From Marinisporobacter sp. (GTDB lineage: Bacteria > Bacillota > Clostridia > Peptostreptococcales > Thermotaleaceae), in NCBI GenBank assembly GCA_025210525.1, contig JAOARP010000026.1, positions 62,001-126,000 on the forward strand: 64,000 nt of DNA, read 5' to 3'. Position numbers and translations under genes: made by a program. Within the stretch, counting starts at the first letter, position 1; every line of letters starts with the position of its first letter. Below, piece after piece: positions 18,311 to 26,243 of this stretch. The notes beneath the pieces were generated by a model that saw nothing but the letters and a program-made list of their open reading frames with translations, was not told the DNA's origin and did not search any database.

Positions 18311-20407
18311 ATGAAAAGAAAAATAAGTTTTGTACTTATTATGTTAATGTTTGCAATGAGTACAGTAGGAAGCTTTGCAGCTGTAATGTTTTCAGATGTA
18401 CCAAGCAATCACTGGGCAAAGCCTTATATTACAAAAATGGCAGACAAAAAAATTATCAGTGGATATTTTGATAATAATACGTTAAAGGTTGCATTTAAAC
18501 CAGACAAGAGTGTAACCTATATTGAAGCCATTCAAATGATTTATAATACACTAAAGGCAGCAAATAAATTACAGGCTAATGTAGGGTTAACTGCAAAGTA
18601 TGCATCTGTATTACAGGCGAATAAGATAGATACTTGGGCACATGAAGCAGTAGCCTATGCTTTAGAGTATAATATTGTACATCAAGATGAGCTAAAGGTA
18701 TTTATGAAAAATGGAAATTCTGTATATGCAAAGAAAGTAGATATTGCCGTATTTATAGGAAAAGCATTAAAAATGAAGTTAGAGGCTATTCCGGTATTAA
18801 ATTTTGTAGATGCAGAGACAATCAAAACAGCAGCTCTTCCTTACGTAGATCTTTTAGAGAAAAATAATATTGTGGGTGGAGATGCGCTGAAAAAGTTTAA
18901 TCCAAATAGTATTATCAATCGAGCAGTTATGGCAACTATGTGTTCTAAGACTTATGATTTACTAGTGAGTCAAACTTCTACTGTGATACCGCCTAAGCCA
19001 ACTACTACAAGTACTGAAGGAACTGTTGATTATGTGTCAACAGATGCAAAAATGCTAGTAATAAAAGATGGTACAGGAAATACAAAGGCTTACACATTAA
19101 AGGCTGCTTATATTAAAAAAGATGGAAAATATATTAATATGAATGAATTAAGCAGTGGAAATCGTGTAAAACTTACCTTTGATCAAGCTGGAGAAGTAGC
19201 TTCTGTAGAAGTAATGGGCTCTAGTAGTAGTACTGGCTCTAACTTAAATTTAGGAGAAAAGGAAGGAATCATAGATTATATAGCAGAAGATTCAAGAATG
19301 CTTGCTGTAAAAAATGCAAGTGGAAATGTTGAAGGATACAATTTAAGTGGTGTAATCATTAAAAGAGATGGTAAAAATATTTCTATGAAGGATTTAAATA
19401 AAGGAGACGGAATAAAACTAATATTTGATAAAAAAGGACAACTAGATATCATAGAAGTAAATAATGGTATTACTAAATGGCAAGGGAAAATTGAAAGTGT
19501 AGCTAATTTTGGATCATACTATCTCATGACCATTAGAAATAAAGACAATCTAATTCTAAAAAAAGATTTAAAGATTTATGATAACACAGAAATAAAGTTT
19601 GATGGAAAAAATGTGGATATCAGTAAGTTGGTTACAGGAGAGAATGTGGATGTAAAATTTATAGGAGATCGAGCAATTAGTATTGATATTGCATCTAAAG
19701 AAGTTGTATATGATGGAATATTAGAATCTGCTGTAATGTTTAAATCTCATCCTACATTACAATTTAGAGCTAATGGTGATCAGATTATGGAATATGAAAT
19801 AGATGATAATGTAACTATTCGTAGAGACAGAAGAAGAGCTGAATTAAGTGATTTGAAAAAGGGAGATATTGCAACGATTACAGTAGATCATGGAAAAATT
19901 GTAGAAATTCTTGCAGCTAGTAGAGATGAAAGAACAAGAGATGAAGGGGTGATCAAGCAAATTATTATAGGAGACCCTACAAAAATTACCATTGTTACAG
20001 AGGATAAGAAAGAAATAACTTATGATGTGGATGAGTCAGTAGATATAGAAATTGATGATAAAGATGCAAAGCTTAGAGATTTAGATGTACATTATGAAGT
20101 AAGACTAACATTAGAACATGGAGAAGTAACAGCTATCCGTGCAGATAAGGTATCCTTTAAGAATACTATTTCAGGAGAAATAGAAAAGATTTATGCAGAT
20201 TATAACTATTTAGTAATCAAATACTTTGACAGTTCAAAAAATGAATATATATCAAAAACTGTATTTGTTCCAAAGAAAGCTAATATTGTTTCAAAGACAG
20301 GAACAAAGCTTCAGATAGGAAACTTAGGAAAAAGAACAACCATTATTGTTAATGGTTATTATGATGATAATAACTTTACCGCAACAAACATTATAGAATT
20401 AAATTAA
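18311..20407 (+). CDS. SLH-domain surface protein with repeated beta domains
   Basis: A 698-residue exported protein (signal MKRKISFVLIMLMFAMSTVG, cleavage near SFA). N-terminal SLH repeats span about 25-220: FSDVPSNHWAKPYITKMADK is the first; the next two are divergent (WAHEAVAYALEYNIV; LPYVDLLEKNNIVGGDALKK with a C-terminal NRA motif). After a Pro/Thr linker (about 225-240) come about six repeats of 60-80 residues, best seen in EGTVDYVSTDAKMLVIKDG and EGIIDYIAEDSRMLAVKNA. Each has a following KxDGKxIxMxxLxxGxxVKLxFD part. They look like OB-like or DUF5666-like beta domains. It is anchored to the wall by SLH; the repeats probably project outward. AAAGGAGG lies 12 nt upstream of ATG. Confidence 0.8.
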   Translation: MKRKISFVLIMLMFAMSTVGSFAAVMFSDVPSNHWAKPYITKMADKKIISGYFDNNTLKVAFKPDKSVTYIEAIQMIYNTLKAANKLQANVGLTAKYASVLQANKIDTWAHEAVAYALEYNIVHQDELKVFMKNGNSVYAKKVDIAVFIGKALKMKLEAIPVLNFVDAETIKTAALPYVDLLEKNNIVGGDALKKFNPNSIINRAVMATMCSKTYDLLVSQTSTVIPPKPTTTSTEGTVDYVSTDAKMLVIKDGTGNTKAYTLKAAYIKKDGKYINMNELSSGNRVKLTFDQAGEVASVEVMGSSSSTGSNLNLGEKEGIIDYIAEDSRMLAVKNASGNVEGYNLSGVIIKRDGKNISMKDLNKGDGIKLIFDKKGQLDIIEVNNGITKWQGKIESVANFGSYYLMTIRNKDNLILKKDLKIYDNTEIKFDGKNVDISKLVTGENVDVKFIGDRAISIDIASKEVVYDGILESAVMFKSHPTLQFRANGDQIMEYEIDDNVTIRRDRRRAELSDLKKGDIATITVDHGKIVEILAASRDERTRDEGVIKQIIIGDPTKITIVTEDKKEITYDVDESVDIEIDDKDAKLRDLDVHYEVRLTLEHGEVTAIRADKVSFKNTISGEIEKIYADYNYLVIKYFDSSKNEYISKTVFVPKKANIVSKTGTKLQIGNLGKRTTIIVNGYYDDNNFTATNIIELN

Positions 20408-20778
20408 AGTAAAAAACATGATACAGCCATGAATGATATTAGGTTGTATCATGTTTTTATGATATGTAGAAGAATATAGAGGATTAAAATCAATATTGTA
20501 TAGAGAAAGTATGAGGATATAGATAAAAACAAGATACATAAAAACTTATAAAAAATATAAATTATTAAAGGATTTAGAAGAATGATGAAGAATTGCTTAT
20601 AATATATTGTAGTAGGTGGTATTTGATTTATATTCTTATTTGGTTAAAGCTTGTAAGCATAGAAAACATCAAATTTGGATTATATGCCTAGAAATGAGAG
20701 TATGAATTATTATGAATGATGTAGAGTCCATTATGTCTAGTATTGTTGAAAGAGTTTACTATGAAAGGATGATTTCAC
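20408..20778 (+). other. Intergenic region without a recognised gene
   Basis: This 371-bp gap contains the terminator of the SLH gene. The rest is AT-rich with a possible weak promoter (TATAAT at 20598-20603, poor -35). No convincing ORF or RNA is seen. Confidence 0.5.
20411..20459 (+). terminator. Terminator of SLH gene
   Basis: AAAAACATGATACA and TGTATCATGTTTTT arms form a perfect 14-bp stem with a long loop and a T tail. Confidence 0.8.
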
Positions 20779-21564
20779 GTGGAGAAAATAATATTAGGTT
20801 TAATTTTTACTATGTTGTTTTCGTTTTCTTTTGCATATGCAGAAGAAGGAATAAAAAATATTACAGTATATGATGATGTGGTAAAAAAAATTGTAGTAGA
20901 TGGAGAAGATAAAACTCCTGGTAATGAGAAGCCTTTTGTTTATGAAGGTACTACATATGTTTCATTGACGTATATGAGCAATATATTAGGAAAGAAAGTT
21001 ACTTGGGATGATCAGACAGGAACTATATATTTAGGAGAGGTTCCTAAAACTCTCACAGTAGAGCATCAATATCTTACAGATAAAAAAATGAATTATTTTT
21101 CCAATGTATATCTTTACAGAATAGATAATAGTGGAAAAGCATCACTTAATATAGATAGAGATGCATCTATAGATTATCCAGATGATTTTAGTATGTCTAT
21201 ACTAATAGATCCTATTGCAGAAGAAGTTAAAAAGTACCGAAAAGGGATTTCGATAAAAGCATATGATGATCGTTCATCTATATTTTATGACTTAGATAAA
21301 GGATACGACAAATTAACAGGGATTATAGGGTTTGATTATACACTAAATAAAGAGCTTGATGAGAAATATATAGTAAAATTTAAAGTAGATGGAAAGATAA
21401 AACAGGAGATAGAATTAAAAAAAGATGGATTTGCAGAAAGTATTGATGTGGATCTTTCGGATGGCGAAAGATTAGAAATCCAATTTGTGCGTCCAGAGGG
21501 AAACAAAACCGAACCCTTTATCAATCTTGTAGATTTAGTATTAGAGCAACATATTTATGAATAG
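20779..21564 (+). CDS. Exported protein: one stalk domain plus possible carbohydrate-binding module
   Basis: A 261-residue protein with a short signal peptide (MEKIILGLIFTMLFSFSFAYA). A single stalk unit lies at about 30-95 (FVYEGTTYVSLTYMSNILGK; VTWDDQTGTIYLG). The C-terminal region (about 165-261) resembles an NPCBM-like beta sandwich: GYDKLTGIIGFDYTLNKELD, then YIVKFKVDGKI, SIDVDLSDGERLEIQF and a final NLVDLVLEQ. That module usually binds glycans, but the match is by pattern only. Start is GTG (GTGGAGAAA) with AAAGGA about 10 nt upstream; no better start exists. It closes the surface-protein island. Confidence 0.6.
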   Translation: MEKIILGLIFTMLFSFSFAYAEEGIKNITVYDDVVKKIVVDGEDKTPGNEKPFVYEGTTYVSLTYMSNILGKKVTWDDQTGTIYLGEVPKTLTVEHQYLTDKKMNYFSNVYLYRIDNSGKASLNIDRDASIDYPDDFSMSILIDPIAEEVKKYRKGISIKAYDDRSSIFYDLDKGYDKLTGIIGFDYTLNKELDEKYIVKFKVDGKIKQEIELKKDGFAESIDVDLSDGERLEIQFVRPEGNKTEPFINLVDLVLEQHIYE

Positions 21565-21566
21565 TG

Positions 21567-21596
21567 TTGTCAAAAAAACATATTTAATGTTATAAT
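21567..21596 (+). promoter_or_regulatory. Sigma-A promoter of kal-kce
   Basis: TTGTCA (21567-21572), 18-bp spacer, TATAAT (21591-21596). It directly follows the stop codon of the preceding gene. Confidence 0.75.
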
Positions 21597-21628
21597 GATA
21601 TGGGCATGATTTACTTTAGGTTGGCTTT

Positions 21629-21661
21629 TAATATCTTTAACAAAAAACAATAAAGATATTA
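21629..21661 (+). promoter_or_regulatory. Perfect stem-loop abutting the kal ribosome site
   Basis: TAATATCTTTA (21629-21639) pairs perfectly with TAAAGATATTA (21651-21661), with an 11-nt A/C-rich loop. The GGAGGA ribosome site starts at the next base. It could influence translation of kal or protect the 5' end. Confidence 0.45.
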
Positions 21662-21674
21662 GGAGGAATAAAAA

Positions 21675-22064
21675 ATGGAAACAGTTAAAAGTATGTTAAG
21701 ATTAAGAATGAGTGCAAAGGACGCACATTACGGTGGAGAATTAGTAGATGGAGCACATATGGTACATTTATTTGGAGACCTTGCTACAGAATTACTAATT
21801 ATGCGTGATGGAGATGAAGGTTTATTCGCAGGATACGAAGAAATCAAATTCTTAGCACCAGTTTATGCAGGAGACTACATTGAAGTAGTTGGAGAAATCA
21901 TCAAAGAAGGAAACAGTTCAAGAAAAATGAAATTCGAAGCAAGAAAAGTTGTTATTTCAAGAAAAGACATTAGTGCATCAGCAGCTGACGTATTAGAAGA
22001 GCCAATCGTTGTTGCTACAGCAATCGGAACTTGTGTGACACCAAAAGACTGCCAAAGAAAATAA
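21675..22064 (+). CDS. kal: 3-aminobutyryl-CoA ammonia lyase
   Basis: A 129-residue hot-dog-fold protein that removes ammonia from L-3-aminobutyryl-CoA to give crotonyl-CoA in anaerobic lysine fermentation. The sequence matches the short Kal proteins of Clostridium and Fusobacterium in length and signature ([56 protein letters not shown]). ATG follows AGGAGGA. kce lies 49 bp downstream and uses the preceding step's substrate, so the two form a small operon. The other lysine genes (kamA, kamD, kamE, kdd) are not in this window. Confidence 0.9.
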   Translation: METVKSMLRLRMSAKDAHYGGELVDGAHMVHLFGDLATELLIMRDGDEGLFAGYEEIKFLAPVYAGDYIEVVGEIIKEGNSSRKMKFEARKVVISRKDISASAADVLEEPIVVATAIGTCVTPKDCQRK

Positions 22065-22113
22065 TTAAAACGAATATTATTTTTTAAATGAAAAGTTAAG
22101 GGGGATCACAAGA

Positions 22114-22962
22114 ATGGAAAAATTAATAATCACGGCTGCAATATGCGGAGCGGAAGTTACAAAGGAACATAATCCAAATGTTCCATATACAGTAGAAGAA
22201 ATTGCTAGAGAAGCAGAATCTGCTTACAAAGCAGGAGCTAGTATTATTCACCTTCATGTACGTGAAGATGATGGTACACCAACTCAAGATAAAGCTAGAT
22301 TTAAAGCTTGTATAGATGCTATTAGAAAGCTTTGTCCAGATGCAATCATCCAACCTTCAACAGGTGGAGCAGTTGGTATGACAGATTTAGAAAGACTTCA
22401 ATCTACAGAAGTAGAAGAGCCAGAATTAGGGCTAAAGCATCCTGAAATGGCAACACTTGACTGTGGTACTTGTAACTTTGGTGGAGACGAAGTATTTGTA
22501 AACACAGACAATACAATCAAAAACTTTGGAAAAATTATGATTGAAAGAAATGTAAAGCCTGAAATCGAAGTATTTGACAAAGGTATGGTTGATATCGCTA
22601 TTAAAATGCACAAAAAAGGATACATCAAAGCACCAATGCACTTTGATTTTGTATTAGGTGTTCAAATGACTGCTACAGCTCGCGATTTAGCATTCATGGT
22701 AGATAGCATTCCAGCAGGTTCTACATGGACAGTAGCAGGTATTGGTAGAAGCCAATTCCAAATGGCAGCTATAGCAATTGCTATGGGTGGACATGTAAGA
22801 GTAGGCTTTGAAGATAATGTATACATCAAAAAAGGTGTTCCAGGAGAAAGTAATGGACAATTTGTTGAAAAAGTTGTTCGTATTGCAAAAGAAGTAGGAA
22901 GAGAAATCGCAACTCCTGCTGAAGCAAGAGAAATCTTAGGGCTTAAGCCATTAAGTAAATAA
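22114..22962 (+). CDS. kce: 3-keto-5-aminohexanoate cleavage enzyme
   Basis: A 282-residue BKACE-family (PF05853) TIM-barrel metalloenzyme that converts 3-keto-5-aminohexanoate plus acetyl-CoA to 3-aminobutyryl-CoA and acetoacetate. The numbering fits the characterised Kce closely: Glu14 (contacts the substrate amino group), His46 and His48 in IIHLHVRE (Zn ligands), Ser82 in PSTGG, and the GGHVRVGFEDN segment with Arg229, Glu233 and Asp234. The presence of Glu14 supports the lysine-pathway substrate. The ribosome site is AAGGGGG. Its product feeds directly into Kal, encoded just upstream. Acetoacetate would need a CoA-transferase such as the pair at 43496-44797. Confidence 0.92.
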   Translation: MEKLIITAAICGAEVTKEHNPNVPYTVEEIAREAESAYKAGASIIHLHVREDDGTPTQDKARFKACIDAIRKLCPDAIIQPSTGGAVGMTDLERLQSTEVEEPELGLKHPEMATLDCGTCNFGGDEVFVNTDNTIKNFGKIMIERNVKPEIEVFDKGMVDIAIKMHKKGYIKAPMHFDFVLGVQMTATARDLAFMVDSIPAGSTWTVAGIGRSQFQMAAIAIAMGGHVRVGFEDNVYIKKGVPGESNGQFVEKVVRIAKEVGREIATPAEAREILGLKPLSK

Positions 22963-22968
22963 TTATAG

Positions 22969-22999
22969 AAAAGAACCTCGCATGAGGTTCTTTTTCTTT
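22969..22999 (+). terminator. Terminator of kal-kce operon
   Basis: AAAGAACCTC and GAGGTTCTTT arms with a GCAT loop and a T-rich tail (22971-22998). Confidence 0.9.
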
Positions 23000-23054
23000 T
23001 AACATAAATATCTTTTGTATATAATAGAGATAGAACTAAAGAATTAAAATTTTC

Positions 23055-23086
23055 AATCTTATAAAATCAAGTGATTTTATAAGATT
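23055..23086 (+). repeat. Perfect 15-bp inverted repeat upstream of transaldolase-like gene
   Basis: AATCTTATAAAATCA (23055-23069) and TGATTTTATAAGATT (23072-23086) are separated by AG only. No T run follows. It lies between a possible -10 (TATAAT 23020-23025) and the gene start, so it may be an operator or a leader hairpin. Confidence 0.5.
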
Positions 23087-23145
23087 ATTTGATCAAGCTG
23101 CTGTATGAGTTATATAAAAATAGATAGAATAGGGGAGGAATAAAA

Positions 23146-23784
23146 ATGAAATTATTTATCGACACTGCCAATGTGGAGGAAATAAGAGAAATAAGTACTT
23201 GGGGAGTATTATCAGGGGTAACAACAAATCCAAGCTTGATTGCAAAAGAAGGAAGAGATTTTGAAACAGTTTTAAAAGAAATCGTCGCTTTAGTAGATGG
23301 ACCTATTAGTGCTGAGGTAATGGGAGATACAGCACCTGAGATGATTAAGGAAGGTGAAGCATTAGCAAAATTACATAAAAATATCGTTATTAAAATTCCT
23401 ATGACATCAGAAGGCTTAAAGGCTGTAAAAGGATTATCAGAAAAAAATATTAAAACAAATGTAACCTTAGTATTTTCTGCGAACCAAGCCCTTTTAGCTG
23501 CCCGAGCAGGAGCGAGTTTTGTAAGTCCTTTTGTAGGAAGAATGGATGATATCGGGAATCCTGGAATGGATTTAATCAATGATATCGTAAATATTTTTGA
23601 ACTTCATGGGATTGATACAGAAATCATCGCAGCAAGCATTCGCCATACAGCACATGTAATGGAATCAGCACAAAACGGAGCACATATAGCGACTATTCCA
23701 TATAAAGTATTTAAGAATATGCTAAATCATCCACTAACAGATAGAGGAATAGAGAGATTTAAAGCAGATTGGAATAATCGGTAA
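23146..23784 (+). CDS. Transaldolase-like / fructose-6-phosphate aldolase family protein
   Basis: A 212-residue TalC/FsaA-type class I aldolase. It forms a Schiff base through Lys83 in NIVIKIPMT. The family sequence MKLFIDTAN opens the protein, [13 protein letters not shown] carries the conserved TNP motif, and [11 protein letters not shown] is the C-terminal signature. It probably moves a dihydroxyacetone unit between sugar phosphates in the non-oxidative pentose phosphate pathway. Short members include both true transaldolases and fructose-6-phosphate aldolases; the sequence alone does not decide which. ATG follows GGGGAGG. It precedes two fructose-1,6-bisphosphatase genes, consistent with a sugar-phosphate group. 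Confidence 0.9.
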   Translation: MKLFIDTANVEEIREISTWGVLSGVTTNPSLIAKEGRDFETVLKEIVALVDGPISAEVMGDTAPEMIKEGEALAKLHKNIVIKIPMTSEGLKAVKGLSEKNIKTNVTLVFSANQALLAARAGASFVSPFVGRMDDIGNPGMDLINDIVNIFELHGIDTEIIAASIRHTAHVMESAQNGAHIATIPYKVFKNMLNHPLTDRGIERFKADWNNR

Positions 23785-23829
23785 GGGAAAAGTATGTTAT
23801 AATCACAGCAATATGATATAATAGTTTTG

Positions 23830-23951
23830 CATAGAATGGTTATTTAGTATTCTTATAAATAATCATTCTATGTATGAATGCTATAAATGCTGGATATAGA
23901 TATACAACTTTCATAAGGGTTAAAAGTATTATTATATTTTGTGAAAGTTGT
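23830..23951 (+). other. Two stem-loops upstream of glpX
   Basis: The first pairs CATAGAATG (from 23830) with CATTCTATG (ending 23872); the inner stem continues with TTATTTA and TAAATAA. The second pairs ACAACTTTCA (23904-23913) with TGAAAGTTGT (23942-23951). One probably ends the preceding transcript. Neither has a clean T run. Confidence 0.4.
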
Positions 23952-24070
23952 TATTTGTAGTGGGATTAAATAAAAATTTCTTTTTTAAGTTGTTTATCTA
24001 TGGCAGCATTTAAGATATACTATAAGTATTTGTGGATTATAACAGATATATTTTTACTGGAGGTAGGAAG

Positions 24071-25066
24071 ATGGATAGAAATTTAGCTTTAGAACTTGTA
24101 AGAGTAACAGAAACAGCTGCACTTGCTTGTGGAAGATATATGGGTAGAGGAGAAAAGGATATTGCAGATCAAGCGGCAGTAGATGGTATGAGAAATGCTT
24201 TTTCAGATGTAGCAATAAAAGGAACGGTTGTTATAGGAGAAGGAGAGCTTGATGAAGCGCCTATGCTGTATATTGGAGAAAAGGTAGGTACTTGCAGAGA
24301 GGATGATATGGAAGTAGATATTGCAGTAGATCCTCTTGAAGGAACAAACCTGATTGCAAAAGGGCTTCCAAATGCTATTGCTGTTTTGGCTATGGCACCT
24401 AAAGGAACGTTGCTAAATGCACCTGATACATATATGAGAAAGATAGCTGTAGGACCAAAGGCAAAGGGGTGTATTGATTTAGAGGCTCCTGTTGAACAAA
24501 ATTTAAAGGCAGTTGCAAAAGCCCTTAATAAAGACATCAATGATCTAACCTTGATTATTCAAGATAGAGAAAGACATGAAGACATTATTAAGGAAGCTAG
24601 AAAAGTAGGTTGTCGTATTAAGTTATTTAGTGATGGAGATGTGGCTACGGCTATTGCTACATGTTTTGAAGATACAGGAATAGATATATTCATGGGAATT
24701 GGTGGAGCGCCAGAAGGTGTTATTGCAGCTGCTGCTATCAAATGCATGGGAGGAGAAATGCAAGGAAAAATCATCCCCCTTTACGAAGAAGATAAGCTGA
24801 GATGCGAAGAATTAGGATGGACGGAAGAGAAAAGAAAAAAATTATTGACTTTAGATGATTTAGTAAGTGGTGATGATGTATTATTTGTAGCTACAGGTGC
24901 TACGGATGGGGAGCTATTAAAAGGGGTAACCTATTTAGAAAATAATAGAGCAAGAACACAATCGGTTGTTATGCGTTCAAAAACAGGAACAATTAGATTT
25001 GTTGATGCTATTCATAAGCTAGATAAAAATGAAACATTGATAGAAACACTTTCTAAACACAAATAA
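24071..25066 (+). CDS. glpX: Class II fructose-1,6-bisphosphatase (GlpX), copy 1
   Basis: A 331-residue Li+-sensitive-phosphatase-fold enzyme that hydrolyses fructose 1,6-bisphosphate in gluconeogenesis. Family motifs: [20 protein letters not shown] at the N-terminus, [17 protein letters not shown], the metal-binding [27 protein letters not shown] and the [13 protein letters not shown] segment. ATG 24071 is chosen because GGAGGTAGGAAG precedes it; the upstream in-frame ATG at 24032 has no ribosome site. A second, clearly homologous glpX follows 29 bp later in the same orientation, so this is a tandem duplication. Confidence 0.93.
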   Translation: MDRNLALELVRVTETAALACGRYMGRGEKDIADQAAVDGMRNAFSDVAIKGTVVIGEGELDEAPMLYIGEKVGTCREDDMEVDIAVDPLEGTNLIAKGLPNAIAVLAMAPKGTLLNAPDTYMRKIAVGPKAKGCIDLEAPVEQNLKAVAKALNKDINDLTLIIQDRERHEDIIKEARKVGCRIKLFSDGDVATAIATCFEDTGIDIFMGIGGAPEGVIAAAAIKCMGGEMQGKIIPLYEEDKLRCEELGWTEEKRKKLLTLDDLVSGDDVLFVATGATDGELLKGVTYLENNRARTQSVVMRSKTGTIRFVDAIHKLDKNETLIETLSKHK

Positions 25067-25095
25067 GGGTAAATAAAATAAGGGGGACGTTTATA

Positions 25096-26064
25096 ATGGA
25101 TAGAAATTTAGCCATAAATTTAGCGAGAGTTACAGAGGCAGCTGCATTAGGAGCTGCTAAGTATATGGGAAGAGGAGATAAAAATATCGCAGATCAGGCT
25201 GCTGTTGACGGCATGAGAAACATGCTAGATACTCTAAATATTGATGGAGTAGTAGTAATCGGTGAAGGGGAAATGGATGAAGCACCTATGCTTTATATTG
25301 GAGAGCAGATCGGGAAAGCAGAAAATGATTCTATTAAGGTAGATATAGCAGTAGACCCAGTAGATGGAACAAATTGTGTTGCAAAGGGACTTCCTAATGC
25401 TGTAGCTGTTGTTGCTGTAGCACCAAAAGGACATCTTTTAAATGCACCTGATATGTATATGGATAAAATAGCGGTAGGACCTAAGGCGAAAGGTGTAATT
25501 AGTCTTGATGCACCAGTAAAAGAGAACTTATTAAATGTTGCTAAGGCTTTAAATAAAAATATTACAGATCTTACAGTCACTATGCTAGATCGTGAAAGAC
25601 ATGAAGGTATAGTAAAAGAATGTAGAGATCTTGGAGTAAGAATTAAATTGTTTCAAGAGGGAGATGTAGCTGCTGCTATTGCTACTTGCTTTGAAGATAG
25701 AGGCGTAGATATTATGCTAGGTATTGGAGGCGCACCAGAAGGTGTTATTGCTGCAGCTGCAATAAAATGTTTAGGTGGAGAGTTCCAAGGAAAATTAGTA
25801 CCTTACGAACAAGAAGAAAGAGAAAGATGCAAAAAAATGGGTGTAGACTGTGAAACGGTATTACAATTAGAAGATTTAGTAAAAGGAAATGAAGTATATT
25901 TTGCTTCCACTGGTATATCCGATGGAGACTTACTAAAAGGAGTTACTTATTCTGGAAGTAATAAAGCAAGAACCCATTCTGTTGTTATGAGAGCAGAAAC
26001 AGGTACTGTTAGATTTATAGAAACCATTCATAAATTAGATAAAAAACCTAAGTATGCAAAATAA
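25096..26064 (+). CDS. glpX: Class II fructose-1,6-bisphosphatase (GlpX), copy 2
   Basis: A 322-residue paralog of the previous gene with all GlpX motifs: [45 protein letters not shown] (DPLEGTN in copy 1), [20 protein letters not shown] and STGISDGDLLKGVTY. The catalytic and metal-binding positions look intact in both copies, so neither is an obvious pseudogene. AGGGGG lies upstream of the ATG. The pair is probably one transcript. Copy 2 lacks the short insertion and the C-terminal tail of copy 1. They may differ in substrate (for example sedoheptulose 1,7-bisphosphate) or in regulation; this is inference. Confidence 0.92.
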   Translation: MDRNLAINLARVTEAAALGAAKYMGRGDKNIADQAAVDGMRNMLDTLNIDGVVVIGEGEMDEAPMLYIGEQIGKAENDSIKVDIAVDPVDGTNCVAKGLPNAVAVVAVAPKGHLLNAPDMYMDKIAVGPKAKGVISLDAPVKENLLNVAKALNKNITDLTVTMLDRERHEGIVKECRDLGVRIKLFQEGDVAAAIATCFEDRGVDIMLGIGGAPEGVIAAAAIKCLGGEFQGKLVPYEQEERERCKKMGVDCETVLQLEDLVKGNEVYFASTGISDGDLLKGVTYSGSNKARTHSVVMRAETGTVRFIETIHKLDKKPKYAK

Positions 26065-26082
26065 ATGATTCGTCTTTAAGCC

Positions 26083-26111
26083 TTGACAAGTAAAATCTCA
26101 CCATATAAAAT
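26083..26111 (+). promoter_or_regulatory. Sigma-A promoter of rho
   Basis: TTGACA (26083-26088), 17-bp spacer, TAAAAT (26106-26111). The leader to the TTG start is about 125 nt. Confidence 0.7.
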
Positions 26112-26152
26112 TGTAACCATTAGATGGTTGACTTCTAAAACTTATCTAAAAT

Positions 26153-26202
26153 GTGGCAAGGAATCTTTTACTTTGAAAGTAGGAGAGAATTGCCACTTTT
26201 AT
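26153..26202 (+). promoter_or_regulatory. Terminator-like hairpin inside the rho leader
   Basis: GTGGCAA (26153-26159) pairs with TTGCCAC (26190-26196), with an inner ACTTT/AAAGT pairing, then TTTTAT. It lies between the promoter and the ribosome site of rho, where it could attenuate transcription. Rho autoregulation is known in other bacteria. Confidence 0.5.
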
Positions 26203-26243
26203 ACCCTCATAAACCTTGTTTAAATATTAGCGGAGGTGTTGAT

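Noticed and set aside
23085..23579. Minus-strand open frame of 164 codons opposite the transaldolase-like gene
   Set aside because: No ribosome site, no family resemblance; the plus-strand gene has clear catalytic motifs.
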